DNA of 64,000 nucleotides from Darksidea phi (GCA_030770425.1 JASJFT010000118.1:62001-126000), one strand, 5' to 3'; shown: positions 12,972 through 28,479, counted from the stretch's first letter. Notes: a model not told the origin generated them from the letters alone. Program-made: numbers and translations.

Positions 12972-15900
12972 TTTTAAATACCCTTAAGATATCTAATACT
13001 TTAATAGATAGTAACTAACTATAGGCTACTACCTCTATATATTCTAAGGTCGCTAAGCCTAACCTCTACTATAGGGACTAAGCTAAGCTTAAAGACTAGC
13101 TTCTATAATTCGACTTATTCTTTAAGTTTAAAGATAGTAAGATCGACGATAATAATAAGACTTTCTTAGTAGTAATATATATAAGGGGTAACGCCGCTAA
13201 ATAGATTAAACCGTACTTAATTAAGTATATAGATAGTAATAACGATAATCCTAGTATTATATAGATATTCGAAGATTACGATAACTTTAAGACTAAGATT
13301 TAATAAATCTTTAGAATCTTAAATAAACTAAGTATCGTAAGATAAAAGATTTAGTATTTTAAGTAAATCTAATTAGTTACTAACTATATTAACTTATTCT
13401 AATAGTACTTCGTATAGATAGAATAGGATAATAAAGTACTTATAACTATATATCGATAAGAATTAAAAGATAATATTAAAGTCGAGCTTATATATAGTAG
13501 TATAACGATTACTATACTAGATAACCTTATCGACGAATTAATCTATCTTAATAATAACTTATATAAATTAGCTTAGAAGACTTACTAGTATAGTAAGAAA
13601 GGCTATAGAAGGGTATAATTATAATCTAATAGACTATATAAGTATAGACCAATCTTTAAGGGGTATAAGTATAAGAACCTATATAGACTAGAACTAATAA
13701 AAGAAGTTTAGTTCGGAAATCTTACTAAGGGGGGAGATAAGAATAAGAGGTAATCTAATAAAGATAAGAAAATACGTACGTATTATAATTATAGTAAGCT
13801 AGAATACCTATCTAAAAACTATTAATTACCTAAAAGGGTATAATAATTAAACGTACTAATTAATACTAATATATCTCTAGATATAGATAAAAATAATAAT
13901 AACTAAGAGATTATAACTCTATAGTTTAAAAATCTAGAAATAAAAGATAGAAAGGAAAATAACTTACCCGTATCTAAGACTAAGGGTAAATACTAGTTAG
14001 TAGAAGAGGAGTAACCTACCTTTAGATATAACGAAACGATCGAATAGAATAGAGAGAAATAGGTTAATTAAGATAATAAGACTTAGAAATTCCTTAAGAA
14101 AGAAATAGAACTTACTAACTATAAGAAACGAGAGATCTACTAGTAAATTAAAGAATAGATAGAAAGATACTAGAAAGCTAATATTATAGCCTATAACTTA
14201 TTATCTTATAACTTAGATAAGGAAAATATTAGCCTACTAAGTAAGAACCTAAGACCTTAGAAATAGTATAAGTATTAGTATAATACTATAGGTTAAGTAA
14301 AAGCCCTATAAGAGCTTATAGAAAACGAGCTAATAACGATATAATAATAGGAATATATTAACTATCTTTAGTAAGACTTAAAGAATAAGTTCTTAACTAG
14401 AATAAGAAAGAAAGATAATAAATAATCTAAAAGGCTTATAGAAGATAACTTAACTTCGATCTATAATAATAAGTATCTTATATAAAGATAAGTAAAGCTA
14501 GAGACGAAATAATAAAACTAGGTTAATAATAAGCTATAAAATAGTAATACCTATAGACTTAAGTCGCTAGTATCTCTCTTAATACCCTAGTATAAACTCG
14601 ACTACTAGAACGGATAATACGCGCTTATATTATAGATAGTATACTACTATAACTACTATACTATATATTACTCTAATAAGGTTAGAAGTAGATAGTTTCT
14701 ATCTAGACGGACTATCTATAAGTATTAGTAATACGACTATATAAATAATATATATAGAATATATCTATAGAATAAGTATAATCGACTCTATTTTCTAGAT
14801 AAAGAAGATTCTATAAAAATACTTTAAATATAAATACTAGTTAATAAAGTATATATCGTTAAAAAGTAGTAATTATATCTATATCTAGATTATATACGAT
14901 ATACTTAGGCTAAGAAATAGAATAGATTTAGATCTAATAAGACTTTTTTAGAATAGTACCTCGTACTAGGACTTATACGCGAGAATATAATACTATTAAA
15001 GCTAATATAAACGGACTAATAAGAGTTCTAATTATAATAAAAGATTATTAAATAAAGGTATTAATAGACTATAAAGTATAGGAAAACTATATTTTAGTAA
15101 GAGTCGTATTTATAGCCGGGCTATAACCTCTTAAGAAATAATACCCGTATCTACTTAATATTATTAACGAAGAACGAATATCTAAATAACTAACGATTAC
15201 CTATAAGGTTATAAATATATCTATAAAGATTCGAGACTATACTAAGAAGATAATCCTAGACTATTTTAGACTAGCTATCTATAATATTATATTAGGACTA
15301 TCTTAGTTATAAAAGTATAATCCTTAAGTTAACTAGAAAAATAAAACTATTATACTAGGGAATTATAACTATATCTATAATTCTAAGCCTATATATCGAT
15401 AGAGTTCGATAGTAAATAAGAAAGTAATTAATAATATTATTTTAAATAAAGATATACCTAAGCGAGCGGTTAACTCTATAGATACTAAAAGGTTAATAGG
15501 TTACGAAGTAAGAGTTATTAGAGATAAGAAATATATACCTCTAGCTATCTTTAAAGAGTATAAAATATAGGAATATCTCTTTTAAAAAGACGTAGATATA
15601 ATTATACTACTTAAGTATAAACTTTAGAATTACGAGATTATTCTATAGGAAGAAAAGTAATCGACTTTTAGACTACTTTACGTATTATTAAAAAAAGAGC
15701 TAAAAGTCTTTAAGAAGTATCTTAAGAAGAGTCTAAAGAAAGAATATATATAACTATTATAGTTACTAGTAAACTATCTAGTCCTCTTCGTTCTAAAGAA
15801 GAATAGATTGTTACGACTATATATAGATTTTCGTAAATTAAATAATATTATAGTAAAAAATCGTTATTTACTATCAAATATCTTAGAACTCTAAGATTAA

Positions 15901-18900
15901 CTAGTCTACGCGAAGATATTTACGGTATTTAACTTAAGAGATAACTATTATTTAATATATATAAAGAAAGACGAAGAGTAGAAGATAGCTTTTAGAATAT
16001 AGTATAGATACTACGAGTATACTATAATACCCTTTAGTCTTACTAACGCCTCGACGATATTCTAAATATTAATTAATAATATACTATAAGTATACTTAGA
16101 CGACTTCGTCGTAGTATATCTTAATAATATACTTATATACTTACGAAATCTTAAAGAATATATTAAATATATTAAAATAGTACTTAGCTATCTAGAAGAA
16201 GTAGATTTACGACTTAAACTAGAGAAGTATAAATTCTATAAGATAAAGGTAGACTTTCTCGAATTTATAATTAATATATAAGGAGTTAGAATAAGTTCTA
16301 AGAAGATATAAATAGTATAAGACTAGCTATAGCTAATAATAGTTAAAGGAATATAAGAATTCCTAGGCTTCTATAACTTTAACCGATAGTTTATAGAGTA
16401 TTACTCTATAAAGATACTACTACTTATTAGACTTATAAGAAAAGATACGTTATTTAAGTAGAAAGATAAATAAGAAAATATATTCCGAACTTTAAAGTAA
16501 ATATATATCGAACCTCTAGTATTAGTAAGCTTTCGATTAAACGAACTCTTACGGATTAAAATAGATATATTAAACCTCGTACTAGGAGCTTATATAAGCT
16601 AGAAACGAGATAGAAAGTAGTATTTAATTATCTACTATTCTAGAAAGTTTATAGAATCGGAAGAAAGATATAATATATATAATAAAGAACTAATAGTAAT
16701 AGTTAATTCTTTAAAGTATTAGAGAATCTACGTAGAAAGCTACTTAGATCTAACTATCTTTACGGACTATAAGAATCTTATATACTTCCTTATAACGAAG
16801 AAACTTAATAAATAATAGGTTTAATAAACCGAGTTACTTGGATAATATAAGTTTAGGATTATCTATATATCTAATAAAGATAATAGTAGAGTAGACATAC
16901 TAAGTAGACGAAAAGATATTATAGAAGAGAAAGAGATAGTAAACTTAGTAATTCTTATAATATAAGAAGATAGATCGCTAGGACTAGCGTAATAACTAAA
17001 TAGCCTTCTATAGATAATAAATTCTATACTAAAGAAATTATAAAAAGAAATAATTAGATAATACTACGACGACCTTATATATAGATACCCTAGTATACGA
17101 TGAATAATAAAACTTATATAACGTAACTATAAGTTTTATAATATAAAAGAAAAGGTTACTAAATATATTAAGAAATATATAGATTATTAATAGAATAAGT
17201 ATAGTATATATATATAGTATAGTAAAATATAAACTATAAAGTTACTAGACGAACTATAGACGAATATTATAATAGATTTTATAATAGGATTATCTTAGTT
17301 AAAGGATCTAGTAACGAATATTATATATAATATAATCTTAGTTATTATTAATAGATTTATAAAGTATACCGAAATAATATTATTTAGAGACGACTTTATA
17401 GTAGTATAACTAGAATATATAATCCTTAATAGACTAGTAAGATATTATAGTATTCTAAAATTAATTATTAGTAATAGAGATAAACTCTTTATATCTAACT
17501 ACTAGATAACGTTAATCGTTATAATTAGAATAAAATAAAAACTCTTTACGGTATATTACCTATAGATAGATAGATAAATAGAAAGAATAAACTATACTAT
17601 AAAGACTTACCTACGGATATATAGTAACTTAAAGTAAAATAATTAGATATCGTTATTACTAATAGTATAACTAGTATATAATAATAAGATATTAGAATCT
17701 ATAGGATAAATACCGTTTTATATAAATTATAGGAAGTACCTAAATCGTTTTACTAGAATACTTCTAAGCTAAAAAATAGAATTAGCTATAAAAATAGTAG
17801 AGGAACTTAAGAATATATATAAATAATTATACTTAAACCTCGAGATAGTATAATATAAAAGTATTTCTTATATTAATAAAAAATAAAAAATAGTATCTTA
17901 GTTAAAGAAGGGGGATAAAGTATACCTTCTTATAAAGGACCTACGAACTAAACGACTAAATAAGGGACTCGATAATATTAAGGTCGGACTATTTTTAATT
18001 TCTAAACGAATTAGTCTAGTTAACTATAGACTAGAGCTACCTAAAGATATAAAAATCTACCTAGTATTCTATATATCTAAGCTAGAGCTAGTAGACCTAG
18101 TAATACTAATCTAAACCAAGTTTTACTATACGATTGAAGAAGATAATAAATTTAAAGTTAAAAAAATACTAATATATAATAATAGTTAGAAATAAGAATT
18201 CTAAGACCTAATAATATATTTAATAAAGTAGAAAGGATATCTATACTCGGAAAATATATAGGAGCTAGATAGGAATCTTACTAACTATTAAGATAAGATT
18301 AACGAATACTATAAGAAATAATAATACTACTAGTAGTATCGTAATAAGCTATAAATACTAAGGGTTATAGGGTACCCTTAGGAGCGATTCTAGTATTAGT
18401 ATAGTTACTAACTATATATATAGTTAACTATATTAGTAGTAAGAACCCTACTAAAGTATCTACCGTAGGATAATTATTAAACTTTAATAGACTAGTATCT
18501 AGCTCTCCGGATATCTCTATCTTAGATATTAAATACTAAGTCTTATACTTTATATACTTCTTAACTTATTTTAAAATCTTCTTATTACGTATAAGATATA
18601 CTAGTACGTTAGCTAAAAGTATTTTATTCTCTTCTATCTTTTTCGTATACTCCTCGTAAGTTTTATCTAAGAATAGCTAGGATATATTAATATAAGAACG
18701 TTAAAGATATATATACTTAGTATACTTTAAGTAAGTATTAGGATTATTCGAAGGTATAATATAATAATTAAGACTAGTACCTAGGTACTAATTATAGGAG
18801 ATAGAAGAGATAAGACCGTTATAACGAATTTTAGAACTTAAACGAGAAGCTCTTTTCTTAAAACTCGATATTATAGGATAATAAATATAAAAGTATAGGG

Positions 18901-18971
18901 TATCCTACTTATAAGCTAATTACGAAACCTACTACGTAATTCGAGAATAAATCTATAGAGAGGGGGAATAA
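12972..18971 (+). pseudogene. Element D gag-pol remnant with chromodomain and 3' extension
   Basis: Gag occupies roughly 13030-13870 and ends in a zinc knuckle at 13782-13827 that reads YYNYSKLEYLSKNY, where cysteines have become tyrosines (C-x2-C-x4-H-x4-C before RIP). The reverse transcriptase box reads VVYLNNILIY at about 16111-16140. RNase H follows near 16500-16800. The integrase catalytic start lies near 17250-17290. The chromodomain core (YLIK.KGY...ENI.EL) is at about 18210-18280. The remaining 690 bp to the LTR keep a frame with only TAA/TAG stops that looks helical and charged near 18800-18960 (for example LELKREALFLKLDIIG). Non-functional throughout. Confidence 0.88.
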
Positions 18972-19394
18972 TATTATAATCTAGGATCTTATAAGTACTA
19001 AAGAAGGAGACGGATATTTAGGTAACTATTAGATAAGGAATAATAGACTTAAAGATCTTTCTTAAGGTTAAGTTATATAACTACTTAATAAGCTCGACTC
19101 GAGTATATTAAGTACTCGACTTACTTAGCTTAAGTATAACGAGTATATAAAGTATATATTAATTTATAAGAATCCTTATAATACTTATATTTAATCTTAT
19201 AAATAGTTTAATATATTAGTTATAACTCTTAATACTCTTATTAGATAAATATTACTATATATTAACTTAATATTATACTATTCTTTAACTTAGATTATCT
19301 CCGAGAACCAATCGAACGTCCTAGCTAACTATCCTTAGACTAATTATCCGAAGTTCTTCGAATATCTTTAATTTCTAAGATCTAGGATTTAATA
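18972..19394 (+). repeat. 3' LTR of element D
   Basis: This 423-bp LTR pairs with 12549-12971 and is preceded by a purine tract (agagagggggaataa) that is the likely polypurine tract. It is followed by the target duplication ctact. Confidence 0.92.
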
Positions 19395-22300
19395 CTACTA
19401 AGATCTAGTAGAGAGAAGTAGCCCTTATATTACGCTACTACGAAGGACTAAAGGATAATATCCGATATAAAATAATTTAAATAGATAGGCTATAGACTAT
19501 ATAAGAGATAATTAAATAGACTATTAGAATTAACGATAACCTCTACCTCTAGAACTAAGAGAAGAAAGGAAAGATCGAATTCTATAAAAAGAAAAAAGAA
19601 GAAAAGTATTATAGACTAGAACTAATAATCCTAGAAGCTAGTTTAGAGTCTAAGAAAGAGAGATAGAATTCTAAGAAATAAGAACTCTACGAAAAACGAG
19701 TATACTTTAAATATAAGAAGTAAGGATACCTAGTAAAAGACTATAGATTAGGTCTAAGAAAAGAAAAATCCTAATATACTTAGTAGGATAAAAGGAATAG
19801 AGTAGCTATAATATAAGAATATAATACTATATATTAAACGACTTATATACGTAACTAGTATAAGATATACTATAAAGCTAAGTTAAATACTAACTATTAG
19901 TTATAGAAATAGTAAGTAGCTATAACTTAAAAGTCTTAGAGAAGAGTTTTATTCTTATTAAAAGTATAAAAAGAAGTACTTAAGGAAGGCTTATTTATAA
20001 AAAAGAAAGATTCTAATAATACCCTAGATACGCCGTTATAAATAGTTAATAATAATAATAAATCCTTAGAACTAGAAGATAAAAACCTAGTTATATTATA
20101 TAAGAACGCTAGATACCTATAGATAATTCGACCCTCTAGAGAAGAAATAGGACTAGTATTAAAACTCGATATAATTTATACTCGAGTCTTATAATTTATA
20201 GAAAAAACTATAATACCTATAATAATATAGAAGATCTATAAGAAATAATCTAGATCTTATCTAATATATCGACCGTTTAAAGATTTTAAATAATAGATTA
20301 AATAAAACTTTATCGTTATAGACCTTATATCTAATTAAGAAACTTAGAAAGAAATATAGTATATTATAAAAATAGTTAATAAAGAATAACTATAGTATAT
20401 AGTAATCGAATAATAGATTCCCGTAAGAACGATCTCTATAAAATATAACGATTAAAGATATAAGATTAATTTAGAAGATAATCTATAATATAAAATAAGA
20501 TATCTAGTATATTTTAAAATTATATAGATCTTATATATATAGAAAGAATATCGACTCTATAAGAGAGTAAAGTAAAAAAATAACTACTACCTAGTAAAAG
20601 ACTATAATAAAAGGATTACCTAAGTAGTTATACTAGAAGTAGTATATAGATAGTAATAATCTAAGAATTAGCGATAAAAGGGATATATTAGAATTATACT
20701 AGGACTACTTCTACTATTAAACTATATCTTAGAAAGACTATAGTATAAATATCTAAAGAATAAATACCTAAAGTATATATAAACTAAGATTAATATAAAA
20801 TATTAGCTAAAGAAAATAAGAATTTAAGAAATAGAAGAATAGGACTATATCTACCTCTAAGGAACCTACTAAGGAAGAAAGATTACTACCTTAATTAATA
20901 GTAGAGCTACTTAAAACTTTATTAGTAAGATCTTTATTCGATAAAAGAAGATTTCCTAATAAAAGAAATAATACCCTAGTATTATATATACTATTAAAGA
21001 AGAACTATTTAACGAACCTATAATATACGAAACTAAAGGTAAACTTAGTCTATAGAGATAGGAAAAGGAAAATAAAATACTCGATATAATTAAGATATTA
21101 AAAGACTAGAATATAATTCTAGGAATACTATAGCTCTAAGAAGCTAATTCTTAAATTCGATAGATAAACTAATAGGTATTATTTCTATAATAGAATCTAG
21201 ATATAACCTAAGAAGATTATAATATTCTAGAACGCTATAAGGAATAGAAAGAATTATTTAAAGAACCTAAAGAAAGTCTATCTTAGTACTAGTCCTAAGA
21301 CTATATAATTCTACTATAGAAAGGAAAAACTCTAGGATTTAGACTAATCTATAAGTTAACTAAAGAAGAAGAAAAAATTATAATAAAATACCTCGAAGAT
21401 AACCTTATAAAAAGATATATTCGATATTCGAATTCCCTTATAGAATACCTAGTACTCTTTATATCTAAGAAGGGTACTATAAAACTATAACTATATATCG
21501 ATTACTAAACGCTTAATAATATTATAATTAAGAACTAATACCTTCTATCTTTAATATTAGAAATATAAGATTAACTAAAAAAAGCTAAATAGTTTATACG
21601 ACTAGATATTCGAAATATATACTACTAAATTAGAATTAAGAAAGACGAAGAATAGAAAATAGCTTTTAGAACTAAAAAAGGACTATACGAGTACTAAGTA
21701 ATACTCTTTAGACTTACTAATATACCTATAATATTTTAAGAATAGATTAATAATATTTTATAAAACTATTTTAACTAGTTTATAATAGTATACCTTAATA
21801 ATATTCTAATCTACTTAGAAATAGAAGAAGAATATAAAGGATATATAAAGAAGATTTTATAAGTACTTAAGAAAGTATAATTATATCTTTATCTATAAAA
21901 ATATAAATTCTACGTATAAGAAATAAAGTTTTTAGGATTTATTATTAAACTAGGAGAAATTAAGGTAGACCTATAATAAATCGAAAAGATTAAAGAATAG
22001 TCTATACTATAGAATCTTAAGGAATTATAGTCGTTTCTAGGATTCTATAACTTCTATTAAAAGTTAATACCGTAATAGAGTATAATAATAGTATCCCTTA
22101 TATAGCTTACTAGAAAAGACTAATCTTTTAAATAGAAAGAAGAGTACTAATAAGCTTTTAAGAAAATTAAAGAATAATTTATTAAGAAATCTATAATTAA
22201 GATATATAACCCTAAAGAACTATTAATTATTAAGATAGATATATTAGACTATATAATAGAAGTAGTACTACTATAGAAAGATAATAAAGATAACCTTAGA

Positions 22301-24870
22301 CTAGTATATTACTTCTTACGAAAGATATTACTAGCTAAGCTTAACTATAATATCTATAATAAAGAATTACTAATAATTATTAAAGTATTAAAAGAATAGA
22401 GATCTAATCTATAGGAATCTAAATATCCTATTATAATCTATATAGATTATAAGAATCTAATAGAATTCTTAATAAATAAACCTTTAATTAGAAGATAGAT
22501 ATAATAGATATAAACCCTCGTAACTTATAATATTAAGATCGTATATACTAAAAGATTAGAAAATAAATAAGTAAATACGCTTAGTAGGAGACCTAATTAT
22601 TAGGGAATAGAGAAGTCTAGTATAGCTATTCTTAAACTATAGTTAGATGGAACGATTACTTATAACTACCTAAAGCTAGTAAGAATATAAGAAATAGTAC
22701 TTAAATTAAAAGGAAATAAATAGACTTAATAGATTCGAATAACTATTATAGAAGTAATAAACGAACGAAATAAAATCTAAAAAGTAATTTAAAAAAAGAA
22801 TAAAATTATTTATATATTCTAAAAAGCCTATATATCTAAGATAATATAAAAAGAATTTATTAGATAATACTATAAGGTACTAGTATATAGATATTAAGGA
22901 GTAGAGAAGATTCTTAAATAATTAATAAGAATATACTATTTTCTATATATAAGATAGCTAGTTACCTAGATACTTTTAAAATACGTAGACTACTACTATA
23001 ATAAATATACTAGATACGTATCTTATAGAATACTATAACTAATAGAAAATATAAAAGAACTATAGAAGATTATAACTATAGACTTTATTACGTAATTACT
23101 ATATTTTAAGGAACTAATAATAGAAGTATTCTATAATACTATACTAGTAGTAGTAGATAAGTTTATAAAGTATACTTACTTTATCCCGTATATAGATAAA
23201 GGAAATATAGTAGAATAACTTATCTATATCTTACTAAAATATATATTTAGTAAATATAGAATACTAGATAAGATTATCTTAGATAGAGATATTAAGTTTA
23301 TAGTAAAGTTTTAGTAAACCCTTATAGCTAGATTAGAAATAAAATATAGTATATTAACTATATACTATCTATAAATAGATAGATTAATAGAGCGAATAAA
23401 CTAAATAGTAGAATAATACCTTAGATATTATCTAAACTACTACTAGAATAATTAAGTTATACTTTTACCTATAGTATAATTTATATATAATAATTTATAA
23501 TATAGTATAATAAAGATAATACCCTTCTTTATAAACTATAGAATCGAACTAAAAATATATAAGGAACCTAGATAACTTTAGTCTTATAACTAGAATAGAG
23601 AAGAAATAATAAAAATTATTCTACGAATATACTAATAACTTAAGGAAGATATAGAATTTCTTTAAAATAGAATAAATAAGTACTATAATAAGAAACGAAA
23701 GAAAGTACCTACTTTTAAAGAGGGAGAAAAGGTATAGTTACTATAAAGAAATATTAAAAGTAAGTAACCTAGTAGTAAACTAGACTATACTAAGATTAGA
23801 TCCTATAAAATTAAGAAGTAAATCTTATCTATAAACTACTAACTAAAGCTATCTTCTTAAATAAAAATCTATCCTACGTTCTATATTAGCTTATTAGAAA
23901 AAGTACTATAGAATACTAGACTAGTAGTATATAAAGTAGATACGTATAGAGAAGATAATAAAGAATAAAAAGTAGAAGAAATCCTAGGTAACGATATTAA
24001 AAATAGAAAAAACTACTATCTAATTTAATAGTAGGGAATAGATAAGAACGAGAAACTATAAAAACGAATCTAAGAACCTAAAGATAATCTTAATTATTTT
24101 AAGAAGCTTACGAAGTACTAAAATTATAATCCTAAAGAAAACTTAAAGATAAGGTAAGTTTATCTTATAGTAAGTTAAAAAAGCTAGTCTTACCCTTAGT
24201 AAGGTAAGAGATATTTAATAAACTAAAAAGAATAATATTATCTATAATATTATAAATAATATCTAGAGTAGTTAAAGAGACCTTTAGATCCTTCTACTAC
24301 TCTAGTTACTAAAGTTCTACTTCCTCTTTATCTAGCTTAGCTTCTAGTACCTAGGATTACGCTACTAACTTCTTATAAAGGATTACCCTCTATTTCTCTA
24401 AATAATATACTCGTATTCGAGCCTTTATTAGCTTATTAAGAAGCTTATTCTAAACTTTTTAAGTCTTTTCTAACTACTATTAAAGTTTTTCTTCTATATA
24501 GTTAATAGATCTTACTAATAATAATAAGCCCTAACGCGTAAGTTTTACTACTTAATATAAATAAACCTTTTAATAATAAGATACTAGATATATAATAAGA
24601 ACCTCGTATATTAGTATAAATATACGTCTTATAGTATCTACTATCTTTAAATAAAGTAATATATAATATTTCTAACTAAGAATAATAACTATAAGAAAAT
24701 ATCTTAGAATTATAATAAAAAATCTTATTAGTAAGTATAATATATTCTCGAGTCTTATATAATACTATAACGGATAATAATAACCTTTTAAGATAGGACC
24801 CTAATACTAATATAGTCGAATACTAGATCTAGAATAACCTCTAAGCTAAAGGTTTAGAAAGGGGAGATAA
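19395..24870 (+). pseudogene. Element B gag-pol remnant, main part
   Basis: This continues B's gag after element D. A zinc knuckle is readable at 19690-19735 (VYFKYKK.GYLVKDYR, with cysteines turned to tyrosine). The reverse transcriptase box VYLNNILIYL starts at 21788. RNase H lies around 22200-22500. The integrase catalytic segment (TIDFI) is at about 23068-23098, and a chromodomain (YLI.WGIDKNEKL) is near 24010-24100. About 760 bp follow before the LTR, ending in a polypurine tract, gaaaggggaga, at 24857-24868. Nonsense codons are of the CAA/CAG/TGG-derived kind in the correct frame, so the gene was killed by RIP rather than by frameshift. Confidence 0.88.
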
Positions 24871-25312
24871 TATTATAAACTAAATATATACTAGAGACTA
24901 CTAGTAAGTAGAACTATTAGAGATTAAGCTAACTACTAGTTTTAATAAAGAATATAATACGGACCTTATAATTAGAGAATAAGAAGTTATATAATAGATC
25001 TATACCTTAGTAGAAATAGATCTAAAGAGTTATATAATAGCTTAGTAGATTTATTAAAATAGAGCTACGGAGCTATAGCTTAGTAGATCTATAGATATAG
25101 GACTATAAATCCTAGAAAACTAAATTAATATATAATAATTACGAATCTCTTAGATAGTCTTCTTCTCGATATAGTTAATTTAAATCTAGATTAATTCTTA
25201 TCTATTAACGTAATTAAACTATTATCTACTTATTTCTACTTCTTCTTTTCTATCTTAAGTATAAACTCTAAACGAGGTTAAATAATCTATCGGGCCTAAA
25301 CCCCGTTTAATA
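24871..25312 (+). repeat. 3' LTR of element B
   Basis: This uncut 442-bp LTR begins tattataaactaaat and ends ccccgtttaata. Its length equals the sum of the two left fragments. It is followed by the target duplication gtaga, then element A resumes. Confidence 0.93.
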
Positions 25313-28300
25313 GTAGATATCTATTTTTCTTTATAATATTATTTAAATATCTATAGTCTATATAAAGTTATAACTTTTTATTCTTCTTTAAAATAAATAG
25401 AACTAGTAATACTATAGAGCTCTAACTTTCTCTAATATATTCTCTTTCTAAGTTCTTTACTAAGTACTCTTTTAATTCTTTCTATTAATCTACTATTAAC
25501 GAGTATATAGGTCTAGGCTTAAGCTTTATACCCTATTCTAGATATATCTTATAATTCTATTTCTAGTACTTTAGTAAATTAGTATCTAGATATTCTTTAA
25601 ATAGCTTTTAGAACTTCTTATAGTCTTAAAATATTATTAGTTATAATTCTTTCTATATAGTCGTAATTCTTTATACTATAATAATATTAACTCTTTATAG
25701 ATTCTTTTTATAAATTCTTATAATCTTATAAGATAAAATTAGATCTATTCTCCCTTTCTAGAATATATACGGGATCTTATAGCTAGACCTTTCTAGTCTT
25801 CTAATTCCTATAACTTAAGCTATCTACTTATAGTCTAGTATTTTATATAGCTTCTAATCTATCTATAAATTATATATTACTAACTAGTTATAACTAATAA
25901 TTATATTAGTATCTCCGATTTCTATAATATTAAATTTATAATAGTCTCTAATATTTTCTACCTTTAAGGTTACTTTTTATATTTTAAAGTAGATTATACC
26001 TTCTTTATATTTTATAGATAATCTATCTTCAAGATCTACTCGTATAGATTTTTTCTTAATCTAGTAAGAAATTCTATATTCCTTTATTAACTTTAATAAT
26101 AGAAGTATAAATTCTATTTTATTATTTATAATAGCTTAGACTTTTCGTCTGTAAATTTATACGTCTATCTCTAATCTAGCTAGTTATTAGATACCCTTTT
26201 ATATAATTTATAGAGTTATCTTTTAAATACTTTTATTAGTATAACTCTAGTATAGCTAATAATAATCTAGTTTTTTAGTTCGTTATTATAGAGGTTCTAT
26301 TCTTTAGAGATATTCTCTAGCTTTTAGATATTTTATTAGAGAAGTAACTCGCCTAACTATTCTAACTTTAGATTTTCTTCTTTTCTAATTTTATAAGATA
26401 TTTTCTAGTTTAGTATCTATTATAGCTCTATTTTTTAGCTCTTATTTAGTAATAGTATATTCTAATTAATAGACTCTATATTTATCTTATTATTCTAGAC
26501 GTTATAATATCCCTACTATATATCTAGAGTCCTTAGCTATCTACTAGTTTTTAGGTTCTTAGAACTATCTCTATTCTATATTAGATAACTATATTACTCG
26601 TACTACTCTATAAGATATTTCTTCCTCTTAAGATTCTAGTAGAAGATATCTTCTTTCCTTCTAGTTATAAGTTCTCTTTATACTAGGTATAGAATATATA
26701 CCCTTTTATAATATATTTAATATAAGACTTTATAGCCGGGTTCTTTATATATAATTCTATAGTTAATATTCTATTTATAGTTCTTAGTATCTACTCTAGT
26801 TAGTCTATATAGCTATTACCCTATAGTATATTTTATTAAGAAGTATCTTTTATATTTATTATTATAGTAACTATTCTATTCTAGCTATTCTTAGTTCTTA
26901 TATTCTTTAGTCTAGTTATTATAATTATAAAGGTAGTATCCTACTATTAGGTATTCCTCGTTCTAAAGGTATATATATAGATAGTCCCTAGGAAGTATTA
27001 TAACTTTCTCTTTCTATTATATATAATATTTATATTCTCCTATATACTATATAAATAATAGGTTCTTATAATCTAAACTATCTCGATCCTATATTATTCT
27101 ATAATCTTCTAGCCCTTAGAATTTTAAGATTTAATCTATTATTTACTAGTCTTAATTATTAGTAACGTATACTAGTTCTATTTCTCTAGTATAGTATTTT
27201 ATAATATATTAGCTAATTCTATATATCTAGTATTTATTATATACTAGTTATTAGAAAATATCTTTTATAGCTACTTCTTTTAGCTCTAAGAGTCTTAATT
27301 CTTCTATTTTAAGCTCTAGGTCTTCTTATCATTAAGAAACTTCTTCGACTTTATTCTACCTACTAGTATCGTATTATATCTTAGGTATTAAGTTAGACTT
27401 AGTTTTCTTTTTCTTACTATACCTAATTATATTTATATACTTAGTACTATTTAGACTCTTTATATTTTTTCTTTTTTTACTATATTCTTTAGTAAAGTAT
27501 CCCTATATACTATAGTATAGATACGCTTTTTTATCTTAATATTATTTTATTTCGTCCGCTAAAACCTTTTATAGCTTTCTACTCTATTTATATTTCTTAT
27601 TCTTTAGATTTTTTTTTTCTTAGACTATATTAATATTTATTTTATTATAACCCCTATAGAACCTATACTTAGAAGCTAACTACTTCTTTTTATAGATCCT
27701 AACTAGCCCTATAATATCTTACTTCTTAAGCGCTCGTTTATATAGTCGATTATCGATATAGATTATTATCTTAATTAGTTCTATTAGGTTATCTAACTTC
27801 TTAAATCGGGCTAACTTATCTTTAATTAGCTCCTTAAGTCTATTATAGTATATAACTATAAGAGATATATCGTTCTAATTAATCTTATACTATAGCTATT
27901 TAAATTTAGTAGTATATATACTTACTAATTTAGTCTACCTTAGCCTTTAGATCTAGTATTCGGCCTATTAAACCTTATTAATATTTCTAAAGACTATACG
28001 TATCTATTCCTTAAATAAATTCTAGTCTTTAAATACAACTTTTATCTCGTCGTATTACTTTAATAAGAAATTTTTATTAGTTATATAATTGTTAATTAGG
28101 GGCTATATCTATATAACGGCTTTTCCTATTATATATATACCTATAGTAAGAATTTTATCCTAATTATTAGTAAATATAGTAGAGTTAAACTAGTAGTATA
28201 GATCTAATTACGTAAGAAATAGTCTTAAGCCTTCTTTCCTACTATTATATTTCTCTAGTATTGGAATCTTTAACTTCGTTCTAAGTCCTATTTATATCTA

Positions 28301-28479
28301 TTATAGTAATCCTTATAGTAATACTATAGCCTACTATAACTTAACTATCTAAGCTACTTACTATTAGATTAGGACTACTAGATTTAATATTAGATTACTA
28401 GTTATACTCTCTTTCGAGATATTATATAAGCTAGATAGAGTTACTATATTAATATAATCTTAGTTTAGAGTAGTTAATA
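25313..28479 (-). pseudogene. Element A gag-pol, 5' part (gag, zinc knuckle, protease, N-terminal RT)
   Basis: Read on the minus strand from 28479. It holds the gag region, with a zinc knuckle at about 27481-27532 (reverse complement of a block also seen in E at about 53338-53395). Protease and the first fingers and palm part of reverse transcriptase follow, down to the B insertion. The sequence at 25318-25440 is the reverse complement of E 55441-55560, confirming both family and orientation. Primer-side sequence next to the LTR (28430-28479) is also shared with E at 52387-52440. It carries RIP stops throughout. Confidence 0.85.

Larger units (their letters stand above)
12549..19394 (+). mobile_element. 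Element D: chromodomain Gypsy retrotransposon (family 3) inserted in B gag
   Basis: The element is 6,846 bp, with two 423-bp LTRs (12549-12971 and 18972-19394) starting tattataatc and ending tttaata, and the target duplication ctact at 12544-12548 and 19395-19399. Its LTRs share no obvious similarity with those of families 1 and 2. Inside it, in plus orientation, are the gag zinc knuckle, protease region, reverse transcriptase, RNase H, integrase and a chromodomain. It is completely inactivated by RIP stops. The insertion postdates B. Confidence 0.95.
4464..25312 (+). mobile_element. Element B: chromodomain Gypsy retrotransposon (family 2) inserted into A and itself carrying C and D
   Basis: The element is bounded by LTRs with RIP-type TGT...ACA ends (tattacg... 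and ...gtttaata) and by the target duplication gtaga at 4459-4463 and 25313-25317. Removing it restores a continuous A reverse transcriptase matching E at 55441-55640. The raw length is 20,849 bp. Subtracting C (6,993 + 5) and D (6,846 + 5) leaves about 7,000 bp, nearly identical to sibling C at 6,993 bp. The left LTR is cut into 4464-4671 and 11670-11903 (208 + 234 = 442 bp), exactly the length of the uncut right LTR. Confidence 0.95.
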